The translations under genes were made by a program, and so were the position numbers. DNA of 36,456 bases from Gordonibacter sp. An230. GTDB taxonomy: Bacteria; Actinomycetota; Coriobacteriia; Coriobacteriales; Eggerthellaceae. The stretch's first letter is position 1. The number at the start of each line of letters is the position of its first letter. The stretch spans positions 1-36,456 of the forward strand of contig NZ_NFJP01000033.1 in the NCBI RefSeq assembly GCF_002159915.1. Reading direction: 5' to 3'. Under the pieces are notes generated by a model that was not told where the DNA came from, ran no database searches, and saw only the letters and a program-made list of their open reading frames with translations. This document shows positions 1-7,602 of the stretch, one piece after another.

Positions 1-78
<78 letters not shown>

Positions 79-114
79 AGAAAAAACTTGGTGCTGAAAC
101 GGTGGTTATTCGTG

Positions 115-242
115 GGCAAAACGTAGACTTTTTGTCCGCGCCACTTCGAGAGGGCTTTCCTCACGACCAAGCACTCGCAACCTGCTCGTTTGCAAGTGCT
201 GCCTATTGTCCCATCAGAACGGCAAAAAGTCTACGTTTTGCC
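115..242. repeat. 20-bp perfect inverted repeat pair flanking 88 bp: candidate invertible promoter segment
   Basis: The left arm (115-134) reads GGCAAAACGTAGACTTTTTG and the right arm (223-242) is its exact reverse complement. The 88 bp between them (135-222) contain a second, imperfect palindrome: 171-180 pairs with 190-199 at nine of ten positions. The pair ends 35 bp before the first NusG-like gene of the capsule operon. In Bacteroides, capsule promoters are flanked by inverted repeats of similar length just upstream of a NusG-like upxY gene and are flipped by a recombinase. The same layout is seen here. An alternative is a long-range RNA hairpin used as an antiterminator loading site. Confidence 0.6.
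205..233 (-). promoter_or_regulatory. Weak promoter-like pair inside the inverted-repeat segment, facing left
   Basis: On the minus strand TAGACT (in the right repeat arm, plus-strand 228-233) is followed after exactly 17 bases by GACAAT (205-210). Each hexamer matches sigma-70 consensus at four of six positions. The left arm carries the same TAGACT facing right, but the hexamer 17 bases on (147-152, CGAGAG) is not a -10. Inverting 135-222 would put GACAAT behind the left-arm TAGACT, so the promoter would face the capsule operon. As drawn, the operon-facing promoter would be absent (OFF). The match is weak and this is an inference. Confidence 0.3.
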
Positions 243-277
243 GCATGCGCGAGAGGTGGAAGGATGGGAGGTGCGGC

Positions 278-862
278 ATGCGTGCGGATGCGTCGGCGGT
301 CGCGATCCCCCTCTCCTCTTTGCCTGATCAATGTCCTTCCGACGGAGCGGTGCGGTGGTACGCCGTTCACGTGCCGGCTGGACGCGAGGCTTCCTTTGCC
401 GAGAAGTGCCGCAAGGCGCTCGACCCCGCTCTTTTGGAGGACTGCATCGCCTCCCGCTACGAGCGCTACGTCAAGCGGGGCGGCGTTTGGCGCATCGAGA
501 CGGCGCCTCTGTTCGCCGAATACGTCTTCGTGGCGACGCGCGATGCGGAGGCACTTGCGAAGGCGCTCGGGAGGCTTTCGTTCGCTGCGCCCATCGTCGG
601 CAGACGAGGGCGCGCGTACGCGCCGCTCGCGGCAGGAGTGCAATCGTGGCTGGAGTCGACGCTCGACGCCTCGCACGTCCTACGGGCGAGCGAGGGCCGC
701 ATCGACCAGGGAGTGCTCACGGTCGAACGCGGTCCGCTCAGAGGAAGCGAGCGGATCGTCCGCAAGATCGATCGTCGCAAGCGCTTGGCGTTCGTGGCCC
801 TTGGCGGAGGCGACGAGGGGTTTCTTCTGAAGGCGGCTTTGAGCGTGCTGTCGAAGAGCTAA
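278..862 (+). CDS. NusG-family specialised antiterminator, first gene of capsule locus
   Basis: The 194-aa protein has an N-terminal NGN domain beginning WYAVHV (residues 27-32), with the family motif LFAEYVFV (78-85) in place of PLFPGYVFV, and a C-terminal KOW-like segment (about 145-175). Specialised NusG paralogues (RfaH, UpxY, LoaP) travel with RNA polymerase and suppress termination in long polysaccharide or antibiotic operons. I chose the ATG at 278 because GGAGG lies 6-7 bases upstream. A longer TTG-initiated frame would begin inside the inverted-repeat segment and has no conserved sequence there. The N-terminal 25 residues look unstructured. It lies directly downstream of the 20-bp inverted repeat and is the first of two tandem paralogues. 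Housekeeping NusG is excluded by context, since no secE or rplK is present. Confidence 0.85.
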   Translation: MRADASAVAIPLSSLPDQCPSDGAVRWYAVHVPAGREASFAEKCRKALDPALLEDCIASRYERYVKRGGVWRIETAPLFAEYVFVATRDAEALAKALGRLSFAAPIVGRRGRAYAPLAAGVQSWLESTLDASHVLRASEGRIDQGVLTVERGPLRGSERIVRKIDRRKRLAFVALGGGDEGFLLKAALSVLSKS

Positions 863-1122
863 CTTCGGACGACGAGGGGTCGCGCCCCGTGCGGGCGAGG
901 CTCCTGATTGACTTGGGGCTTTTCGCAGGCGGCTCTCCTGGCGGCATCGCACCGTAGCGGGAGATTCGCCTGCGGGAAACCGCGACGGACATATCTTGGA
1001 TGGGAAGGGCAGCGCCTGTGGCGTGTCTTGTTCGGTCCAAGGGGATGAATAGCCTTGCTTTGCGCGGGTGTTGCCGTATGGCGAAGCCATGCTTGGCGCC
1101 TGTGCGCAGAACGGAGTGCCTC

Positions 1123-1644
1123 ATGGCCGATTGGTACGTGGTGCAGGTGAGGGGCGGGCAAGAGAACGCGGTCGTCGCCGCATTGCGGCGGATGGCGGGA
1201 TCAGGCGTGCTCGAAGAGTGCTTCAGCCCTCGATGGCGAACGCAAAGGAAAATCCGCGGAGAGTGGCAGAGCGTGGAGCGGCTGCTCTTGCCGGGCTACG
1301 TGGTGGCGGTCACCGACGCTCCCCGCAAGCTGGACGAGGCGCTTCGGCGCGTGCCCGGCTTCACGAGGCTTCTGCGCAACGAGCGAGGTTTCACCCCCTT
1401 GGACAAGGACGAGGTCGCTTGGATCGGGCGGCACGCGCAGGGCGCGGACCGCGTTATCCCCCTGTCGAAAGCCGTCAAGGCCGGGGACGAGGTGGTCGTT
1501 GTGGAGGGCCCGCTGAAGGATCGCTGGTTCCAGGTCAAGCGCATCGACCGCCGCCGCGCGACGGCGTACGTGGAGATGGACTTCCTGGGGAGGAAAAAAG
1601 AAGTGCCGATAGGGTTGATGGTAATTGCCAAGCAGAGCGTGTGA
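1123..1644 (+). CDS. Second NusG-family antiterminator (LoaP/UpxY-like)
   Basis: This 173-aa protein is a cleaner member of the family: WYVVQV at residues 4-9, LLPGYV at 55-60, and a full KOW motif at about 119-157 beginning AGDEVVVVEGPL. The ATG at 1123 has GGAG eight bases upstream and removes a 41-residue unconserved extension from the longer frame. A 260-bp gap separates it from the first paralogue. That gap holds a short hairpin at 1079-1089 (ATGGC-GAA-GCCAT) that could serve as an RNA recruitment element, although I see no ops-like sequence. Two adjacent NusG paralogues may act on different operons or one may antagonise the other, as UpxZ does to UpxY in Bacteroides. That division of labour is inference. 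Confidence 0.88.
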   Translation: MADWYVVQVRGGQENAVVAALRRMAGSGVLEECFSPRWRTQRKIRGEWQSVERLLLPGYVVAVTDAPRKLDEALRRVPGFTRLLRNERGFTPLDKDEVAWIGRHAQGADRVIPLSKAVKAGDEVVVVEGPLKDRWFQVKRIDRRRATAYVEMDFLGRKKEVPIGLMVIAKQSV

Positions 1645-1726
1645 GGGGTTCGACGAGGCCGACGTGCTTGGGGCGTCCTCGCGCTTGGGGCGTGGGGTGG
1701 AGGGATGCGCTGCTGATGCCGAAGCG

Positions 1727-2155
1727 ATGCGGTTTCTGACCAAGCGCGATTCCGGCATGCGCCCCGATCTGTCGCGGTGCGGCTATCGCTTCGTCAAGCG
1801 GGTCTTCGATGTGCTCGTCTCTGGAGTGGCCCTTGCCCTCCTGCTCGTGCCGGGCGCTTTCCTCTGCGCCGTCATCTGCGCGAAGAGCCCTGGGACCGGG
1901 CCGCTGTACTCCCAATGGCGCGTCGGGCGCGTGCGCAGGGACGGCTCCTACCGGCTGTTCCGCATGACGGGGATGACGGTTTACATCGTTGCGACTGGAT
2001 TTGGTCGCAGGAGGTATCACGTCGAAATAGCCTGCGAAATCGCAGGGAGAGACAATCTCATGCTCGATAATTTGGCAAGAGGCTTTTGGCGGCATGCCGA
2101 TGGTATGTCGAATGAGGCCAACTTCGCATCTGGCTTAACTTTGGCGGTGGCATAA
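1727..2155 (+). pseudogene. Truncated initiating sugar-phosphate transferase (remnant)
   Basis: About 60 residues from GYRFVKRVFDV (codons near 1782) align with the membrane anchor and start of the catalytic region of the intact transferase next door. The shared landmarks are KRVFDV, a hydrophobic segment, a PGxGPLY-like stretch and RVGR. After the equivalent of the YKFRSM motif (near 1966) similarity stops, and the remaining 60 codons to the TAA at 2153 resemble nothing I know. All catalytic motifs (KFRSM, DEVPQ, GPRPER) are lost, so it cannot be active. It is probably what was left when a different initiating transferase was recombined in. Confidence 0.75.
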
Positions 2156-2965
2156 ATGCCCTCTGAGGACATGGCGACTGTAGTAGCCGAAGCGCGGGAG
2201 GCCATATCCGCAGCTGCAGTTGCCGAGCACGTACCTGCTGACGTCCGGCGCGAAGCCGTAAAGCTCGATGTCGTTGCGCGGCACGAGCCTCACCTGCGCG
2301 AGAACGGCATTCCCGACGAGGTGCTGACGAAGCTGCTTCCCGGCGATGAGGTCATCGTGCTTGAGGAGCCGGAGGTCGCGGGTGGTTTGGGGTATCGCTT
2401 TGTGAAGCGCGTATTCGATGTGTGTTCGTGCGGCATTGCCCTCATCGTCCTCGCTATACCCATGAGTATTGTAGCTATCAAGATCAAGCTGGAGTCCCCT
2501 GGCCCCGTCATCTACGCACAGCGTCGCGTGGGCCTTAATGGTCGCGAGTTCGACGTCTACAAGTTTCGCAGCATGTATATCGATGCCGAGAAGCGCGGCG
2601 CGCAGTGGGCAACCGACGAGGACCCCAGGGTCACCCCATTCGGCCGCTGGATGCGTGACCGTCGCGTGGACGAGGTGCCGCAGTTCTGGAATGTCGTCAG
2701 GGGCGATATGTCGCTCATTGGCCCTAGACCTGAGCGTCCGGCTTTCTGCGACGCCTTCGAAGATCGAATTCAGGGCTGGCATTGGCGCACCAAGGTGCGA
2801 CCGGGTCTCTCAGGTCTGGCGCAGGTAAACGGTGGCTACGACCTGCTTCCCGCCGAGAAGGTTGTCTTCGACTTCGAGTACATAAGGAATCGCAGTCTCA
2901 CTATGGATTGGAAGCTCATTTTGCGCACGTTGGGCGTGCTTGGATCTGCGGAAGGGGCGCGTTAG
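2156..2965 (+). CDS. Initiating undecaprenyl-phosphate sugar-phosphate transferase
   Basis: This is a 269-aa bacterial sugar transferase of the PglC/WcaJ C-terminal family (PF02397). It should transfer a sugar-1-phosphate from a UDP-sugar to undecaprenyl phosphate at the inner membrane, the first step of repeat-unit assembly. One hydrophobic re-entrant or transmembrane helix lies at about 88-110, after the KRVFD motif (84-88). Catalytic landmarks follow in order: YKFRSM (135-140), DEVPQFWNV (172-180), IGPRPERP (188-195), and PGLSGLAQV in the C-terminal part. The N-terminal 75 residues are hydrophilic and unusual for the short form. The ATG directly follows the stop of the truncated paralogue (TAAATG), so translation is probably coupled. 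The sugar specificity cannot be read from sequence. Confidence 0.93.
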   Translation: MPSEDMATVVAEAREAISAAAVAEHVPADVRREAVKLDVVARHEPHLRENGIPDEVLTKLLPGDEVIVLEEPEVAGGLGYRFVKRVFDVCSCGIALIVLAIPMSIVAIKIKLESPGPVIYAQRRVGLNGREFDVYKFRSMYIDAEKRGAQWATDEDPRVTPFGRWMRDRRVDEVPQFWNVVRGDMSLIGPRPERPAFCDAFEDRIQGWHWRTKVRPGLSGLAQVNGGYDLLPAEKVVFDFEYIRNRSLTMDWKLILRTLGVLGSAEGAR

Positions 2966-2966
2966 C

Positions 2967-3731
2967 ATGGGTAACTCCATCTCTCCGCTCGTGTCGGTCA
3001 TCATGCCGGCGTACAACTCCGAGCGTTATATAGGCGAGGCGATTGTTTCGGTTTTAGCACAAACATTTCCTGAATGGGAGCTTGTTGTGGTGGACGACTG
3101 CTCCAACGACGGGACGGCTTGCATTGCTAAGAGGTTTTCAGAGTCAGATGCTCGTGTAAAAGTTGTGCTCATGTCTGAGAACGGTGGCGTCGCAGCAGCG
3201 CGTAATAGGGGTATCGCCGAAGCTTGTGGTGCATATGTGGCTCTGCTCGACTCCGATGATCTGTGGGAGCCAGACAAGCTCGAGCTCCAAGTTGCACTTG
3301 CCGAGAGGAGCGGCGCGCCCATTGTGTATTGCTCTTACGACCTCATCTCGCAGGACGGGCAAGATGTCGGCAAACCCTTCGTCGTCCCGCCTGTTACAGA
3401 TTTCGAGGCCATGCTCGAAAAATCTGTGATAAGTTGCTCCACTTGCCTCATTTCTACCGAGATAATGAAGACTCATCCTTTCTCGAACGAGTTCCACCAC
3501 GAGGATTACGTTTTGTGGATGACGCTTCTGCGAGAGGGGTACGCTGCCTGCGGCTGTTCTGAGGTTCTGATGCATTACCGGCAGATACCGGGTTCACGGT
3601 CGAGCGACAAGATCAAGTCTGCAAAGGGCCGCTGGGAGGCCTACCGGAAAGGGCTTGGGATGCCCATCGGCAAGAGCCTCGCCTCTTTCGTTCGCTACGC
3701 CGTCAGCGGTGTGAGGAAGTACCATGGTTAA
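2967..3731 (+). CDS. GT2 family glycosyltransferase
   Basis: The 254-aa protein has a GT-A fold typical of family 2. It opens with VSVIMPAYNSERYI (about 9-22), followed by VVDDCSNDGT (41-50), the ENGGVAAARN substrate loop (71-80) and the metal-binding DSDD (95-98). It likely adds one sugar of the capsule repeat unit on the cytoplasmic face. There is no transmembrane segment. The ATG at 2967 is taken because it follows the stop of the previous gene by one base and begins just ahead of the conserved first strand. Its 3' end overlaps the next glycosyltransferase by eight bases, so the two are probably translated together. Confidence 0.92.
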   Translation: MGNSISPLVSVIMPAYNSERYIGEAIVSVLAQTFPEWELVVVDDCSNDGTACIAKRFSESDARVKVVLMSENGGVAAARNRGIAEACGAYVALLDSDDLWEPDKLELQVALAERSGAPIVYCSYDLISQDGQDVGKPFVVPPVTDFEAMLEKSVISCSTCLISTEIMKTHPFSNEFHHEDYVLWMTLLREGYAACGCSEVLMHYRQIPGSRSSDKIKSAKGRWEAYRKGLGMPIGKSLASFVRYAVSGVRKYHG

Positions 3732-4767
3732 TGTTCCCGTGACGGTGCAGGTTGACTTTGCCTCAGATGTTGATCGTGGTGCCCTGCCCTCCGTAGACGT
3801 CATTATCCCCGTTTACAATGTGGAGGGCTATCTCGAGCGTTGTGTCAGCAGCGTTCTGGGGCAGGAGGGCGTGGAGCCGAATGTCGTCCTTGTAGATGAC
3901 GGGTCTACCGACGGCAGCCCTGAACTCTGCGATACTCTCGCCTCCGCTCATCGTGGCGTTTCGGTGATTCATACTGAAAATCAGGGGGTATCGGCGGCTC
4001 GGAATGCCGGCCTGGAGTTCTGCCGCGGGGCGTATGTGGCCTTCGTCGATCCAGATGACTATCTTTCCCCGGGCACCCTTGCTGGCCTTCTGAGTAGTTT
4101 GGAGTCCAAGCAGGCTGACATCTCCTTTTGCGACATATTGCGGGAGTGGGACGATGGGATGATAAGTCCTCTTCGCCAAAATGTCCCCGATGCTCTCATT
4201 GGCGAAAAGGTTGTCGAGGCGTATCTGAGCGGCTCGCTCTTCACTGGGATTCCCGGTAAGCTGTTCCGGAGGAAGACGATCGGTTCGGCGCGCTTCTCCC
4301 CCCTTGCCATGAGCGAGGACGCCCTCTTCCTTATACGCCTCGCTGTCGACAGCGACCTTGTCGTGGTCTATTGCTCCTCCGGCAGCTATCGCTACTGGCA
4401 GCGCAGCGGGAGTGTCCGCCTCAGTGCCTTTAATGACAGGCAACTTGGGTCGCTGGAGTGTGCCGACGAGGTCGAGGCTCTTGTGCGTGAGCGGCGCTCT
4501 AGGCTTTCAAGGCAGGCGTCCGCGTTCTCTTTTGCCTATCACATAGGCACATTGTCCCGCCTCTATGCTTGGGACGCGGCAGAGGGGCGCGAAGAGCTTG
4601 TCTTCCGGCTCGTGGAGAGCCTGCGCAAACATGCCCCTGTGGTGCGTGGCTACGTCGCCTCCTCCAAGCTTCTCGCATGGCGACTCTACCAAGTTTCGCC
4701 GCGTCTTTTCGCCGTCTTTGCTAGAAAGTATTACTCCCGGACGCTCTACAGAGGGCTTGGTGCGTAA
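3724..4767 (+). CDS. GT2 family glycosyltransferase
   Basis: This is a 347-aa family 2 glycosyltransferase resembling CpsI/EpsH-type capsule enzymes. It shows VDVIIPVYNVEGYL (24-37), VLVDDGSTDGS (55-65), TENQGVSAARN (84-94) and the metal-binding DPDD (109-112). An EDALF motif near residue 198 supplies the usual acidic residues after the acceptor region. The roughly 100-residue C-terminal extension after the catalytic domain is common in this subfamily. The start ATG overlaps the stop of the preceding transferase. Donor and linkage cannot be inferred from sequence. Confidence 0.92.
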   Translation: MVNVPVTVQVDFASDVDRGALPSVDVIIPVYNVEGYLERCVSSVLGQEGVEPNVVLVDDGSTDGSPELCDTLASAHRGVSVIHTENQGVSAARNAGLEFCRGAYVAFVDPDDYLSPGTLAGLLSSLESKQADISFCDILREWDDGMISPLRQNVPDALIGEKVVEAYLSGSLFTGIPGKLFRRKTIGSARFSPLAMSEDALFLIRLAVDSDLVVVYCSSGSYRYWQRSGSVRLSAFNDRQLGSLECADEVEALVRERRSRLSRQASAFSFAYHIGTLSRLYAWDAAEGREELVFRLVESLRKHAPVVRGYVASSKLLAWRLYQVSPRLFAVFARKYYSRTLYRGLGA

Positions 4768-4772
4768 GGCGT

Positions 4773-5969
4773 ATGGCCAAGAAAACCGTACTTAAACGCA
4801 TCTACGATGCCTTTTTCGGCTTCACCATCATGGAGGGTGGAACCGCCGAGGAAGTCTTTGACTTCCTTGATGGCCTTCCGGAGCCAAAAGATGACTTGGA
4901 TAGGTCTGTCTTGCAGTACAGGGGCGAGATGTACTACGTTTCCGCAGGGAGGAGGGTTGCAGGCAACGTTGCCTGCCTTGTGGCGTTTCTGCCTCTTATG
5001 GTTTGGATCGTTGCATCTACGCTGTTCAGGCCCATGCAGAGCGAGCGTAGTGACATGGCGCTCGTATACTTTGCCGCGCCACACATCTCCTCCCTACTCA
5101 TCCCTTCCGAAGAGCTTGAGGGCACCGATCCTGCGTCGGTCGTGCGCGTAACCACGAGCTTCGATCCCCTCAAACTCCGACTGGATCGTCGAGGCTGGTC
5201 GTTGCTGCTTAAGTCCGCTGTCAGGGCTCGCTTTGAGCCCTTCTTTGTCGCGAAGGCATTGGTGAAGTTGTCTCAGGCTGGCCATATCGTCTATGCATAT
5301 GCCCCTGTCAAGGTCGTCACTAACACGGAGTCCTCGTTCTCCACCTCCGTGCTTACGAGCTACTTTGAAGGCCAGGGGATAGACTACATTGGCATCATGC
5401 ACGGTGAGTTCTTCGCCAACTCTAAGGCTTCCTTCTTCAGGTTCACGCGTTTTTATGCTTGGGACGATTACTACAAGGGGCTCCTGCTGCGGCAGAGGTG
5501 CGAGGAGAACCAAATCAGGATTTCCACGCCTCCATCGTTAAACGTGCCCGGTTACGTTCCGTCCACAAAACCGACTTATGACATCACCTATTATTGCCAG
5601 CTCGAAGACGATGAGACCAAAGCAAGGCTCGCCTCTGCTTTGGGCGCTCTTCAGGCCGAGGGCATGAGGTGCCGAGTCCGTTTGCATCCCCTCTCTCTGC
5701 GCGGGGATTACGAGGACATCTTTCCCTCTGGCGTCGAACTGGAGCCTGAGGGCCTCTCTCTTGGCGAGTCTCTGTCCGTTACTTCTCGGGTGGCAGGGCG
5801 TTGTTCGACCGTTTTATACCAGTCATTCCGTCTGGGCATCCCCGTCATCATTGATGACTACTCGGATAGGGGCGAATATTCGAGTCTTCAATCGAAGGGA
5901 TATCGCATGCTCGATGCCCCTCATGAGCTCATGAGCAATCTTTTAAAGGAGAGAGATTCCATTGATTAA
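4773..5969 (+). CDS. Unrecognised capsule protein, GT-B-like; candidate sialyltransferase
   Basis: I do not recognise this 398-aa protein by family. A hydrophobic segment at about 65-85 could anchor it in the membrane. The rest looks like a two-domain GT-B fold. Notable patches are MHGEFF (209-214), RVRLHP (301-306) and CSTVLYQSFRLGIPVII (344-360). Bacterial sialyltransferases of CAZy families GT38 and GT52 use an HP motif followed by a Ser/Thr motif to hold CMP-sialic acid. The HP at 305-306 and ST at 345-346 have the right order and rough spacing. The locus makes CMP-sialic acid but has no other obvious sialyltransferase, which supports the guess. The upstream D/E-D/E-G motif is not clear. 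A generic polysaccharide-biosynthesis or phosphotransferase-like role remains possible. Confidence 0.6.
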   Translation: MAKKTVLKRIYDAFFGFTIMEGGTAEEVFDFLDGLPEPKDDLDRSVLQYRGEMYYVSAGRRVAGNVACLVAFLPLMVWIVASTLFRPMQSERSDMALVYFAAPHISSLLIPSEELEGTDPASVVRVTTSFDPLKLRLDRRGWSLLLKSAVRARFEPFFVAKALVKLSQAGHIVYAYAPVKVVTNTESSFSTSVLTSYFEGQGIDYIGIMHGEFFANSKASFFRFTRFYAWDDYYKGLLLRQRCEENQIRISTPPSLNVPGYVPSTKPTYDITYYCQLEDDETKARLASALGALQAEGMRCRVRLHPLSLRGDYEDIFPSGVELEPEGLSLGESLSVTSRVAGRCSTVLYQSFRLGIPVIIDDYSDRGEYSSLQSKGYRMLDAPHELMSNLLKERDSID

Positions 5970-6459
5970 GTCCGTGGTACACAAAGTCATGACCTTCGTA
6001 TTTACGGGCATTGCTAGGCTGCGGGCCGGTTCTATAGGCTCTGGTTCCATGGTCAATTACCCCTGCAAGTTTTCAAAGAATACCTTTATCGGGAATGATA
6101 GTCATTTCAACGGGCTTGAGGTCTATGGTTCCGGAAAGGTCAGCATTGGCGACCATTTCCACAGCGGTAAGCGCTGCGTGATCATGACCAGCAACCATAA
6201 CTATAGGAGCGAGGTGTCGCTTCCTTATGACAGTACCTGGATCACCAAAGACGTTGTTATAGAGGATAACGTTTGGCTAGGTATGGGAGTCACGATCCTC
6301 CCAGGGGTGAGCATCGGCGAGGGTGCGATAATCCAGGCTGGAAGCGTCGTTGTAAAGGATATCCCGGCCTGTGCGATCGCGGGTGGGCATCCGGCCGTCG
6401 TCTTCTCCTGGCGGGACAAGGAGCTTTATCGGAGGCTGAGGGAAGAGCAGTTGGCATAA
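5962..6459 (+). CDS. Left-handed beta-helix acyltransferase (CatB/WbbJ-type)
   Basis: The 165-aa protein is built of hexapeptide repeats. Landmarks are VSIGDHFHSGKRC, the catalytic-loop histidine in MTSNHNY (about 80-86), and a long coil-closing stretch (VVIEDNVWLGMGVTILPGVSIGEG) typical of maltose/galactoside O-acetyltransferase relatives. It probably adds an acetyl group from acetyl-CoA to a sugar of the repeat unit. The TTG start at 5962 has AAAGGAG about ten bases upstream and overlaps the previous stop. An ATG at 5989 is the alternative but would cut the first helix. The substrate could be a hexose or sialic acid. Confidence 0.85.
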   Translation: MIKSVVHKVMTFVFTGIARLRAGSIGSGSMVNYPCKFSKNTFIGNDSHFNGLEVYGSGKVSIGDHFHSGKRCVIMTSNHNYRSEVSLPYDSTWITKDVVIEDNVWLGMGVTILPGVSIGEGAIIQAGSVVVKDIPACAIAGGHPAVVFSWRDKELYRRLREEQLA

Positions 6460-7595
6460 TGACCACTGCTATCATGGCTGCGTTTCTCGGTCCCGGCGCG
6501 ACAGGGAGGGTCTCTTTCTCCCGGCTTTCCCTCTATCTCTTCCTCCTAGGCTATGCCTTGGCCTCGCTTGTAGCACCGAGCGGATCCGCGCAGAGTTTTG
6601 TCAGGGTCAGTTTGGGTTTGCTCTGCCTCTTCGCGGCGTGCGTGGAGGGGGCGAGTTCCGTGGGCGTTGTGCGTGCTATCTTCGCGGCCTTGGTTCTCTC
6701 GGTGGCGGCCATCGTTTCTGCCGCTTACACTGGAAACACGGAGCTCTATTCGTTCGTCTGGGTCTGGAGCTACCTTGGGCCTGCGCTTGCCTTCTACGTT
6801 TCCGGGATAACCGTCAGGGCTGCAAAATGGCTGGCGATCCTTGTCTCCGCTGTCTATCTCGTTTTTATGCTTCTTGGCTGGGACCCCGGAGATGCCGTTG
6901 CGGTGGGTAGCAGGAACATTATTTCGGTTTATGTCCTTTTCTATGGCATTATCTACTGCTATGTCGCCACAAGGGAAGGCAAACTCCCATCTCTTCTTCC
7001 GGCCACTCTCGGCCTGATCGTCTGCATGTGGGCCGAGGGGCGAACGGGCTTTGTTGCCTCCGTTGTCCTGTTCGTCTTCATCCTCCTCGACAACCTCTAC
7101 ATTCGCCGGTCGGATGTATTTCGATTCGTCGTGCCCATCATCTTTGCCGTCGTCGCCACTGCTGTTATTGCCTATGCATTCCGCGACCAATGGCTTTCCA
7201 TATTGGAGCGATTTACTAAATCGGGGACCACGGACGTCGGCCGGTCCTACCTTCTTGAGGAGTATGCGACGGGTCTCGGGTCATCTGCTGCCAACGTCTT
7301 CCTTGGCGTACCCTTTTCCGATTACTACTGGCTTACGTACTTTGACAACCCGCATAACTCCATCGTCTTCCTGCACTCACGTTTCGGGCTTCTTGGGTTC
7401 GCCCTCGTCGCCTACTATCTGGCAAGGGCGGTCTTTTCCCTCTCGCGTCGCCACGGTGCTTTCTTCGTTGCCGTCATCGCTGTTGCCATCCTGCGCGCAC
7501 TTACCGACGTCACCTGCTTCACGGGACTCTTCGATGTTCTTTGGTGGATTGTCATCCTCGATGCTTTCGGGCATAGGTGGGAGGGAAAGGGATGA
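6459..7595 (+). CDS. Wzy-like O-antigen/capsule polymerase
   Basis: This 378-aa very hydrophobic protein has about ten predicted membrane helices. The large periplasmic-type loop near residues 240-295 is followed by DNPHNSIVFLHSRFGLLG, the hallmark of the Wzy/O-antigen ligase family (PF04932). It should join lipid-linked repeat units on the outer face of the membrane. The ATG at 6459 overlaps the preceding TAA (TAATG), which points to translational coupling. The longer upstream frame lies within the acyltransferase gene and is a shadow. Sequence divergence is high, as is normal for Wzy, so the call rests on topology, the PHN motif and its position before wzx. Confidence 0.85.
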   Translation: MTTAIMAAFLGPGATGRVSFSRLSLYLFLLGYALASLVAPSGSAQSFVRVSLGLLCLFAACVEGASSVGVVRAIFAALVLSVAAIVSAAYTGNTELYSFVWVWSYLGPALAFYVSGITVRAAKWLAILVSAVYLVFMLLGWDPGDAVAVGSRNIISVYVLFYGIIYCYVATREGKLPSLLPATLGLIVCMWAEGRTGFVASVVLFVFILLDNLYIRRSDVFRFVVPIIFAVVATAVIAYAFRDQWLSILERFTKSGTTDVGRSYLLEEYATGLGSSAANVFLGVPFSDYYWLTYFDNPHNSIVFLHSRFGLLGFALVAYYLARAVFSLSRRHGAFFVAVIAVAILRALTDVTCFTGLFDVLWWIVILDAFGHRWEGKG

Positions 7596-7602
7596 GGAAG
7601 AG

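Noticed and set aside
206-277. TTG start at 206 for the first NusG-like gene
   Set aside because: It would place the coding start within the inverted-repeat segment with no ribosome site. ATG 278 has a good GGAGG and precedes the conserved domain.
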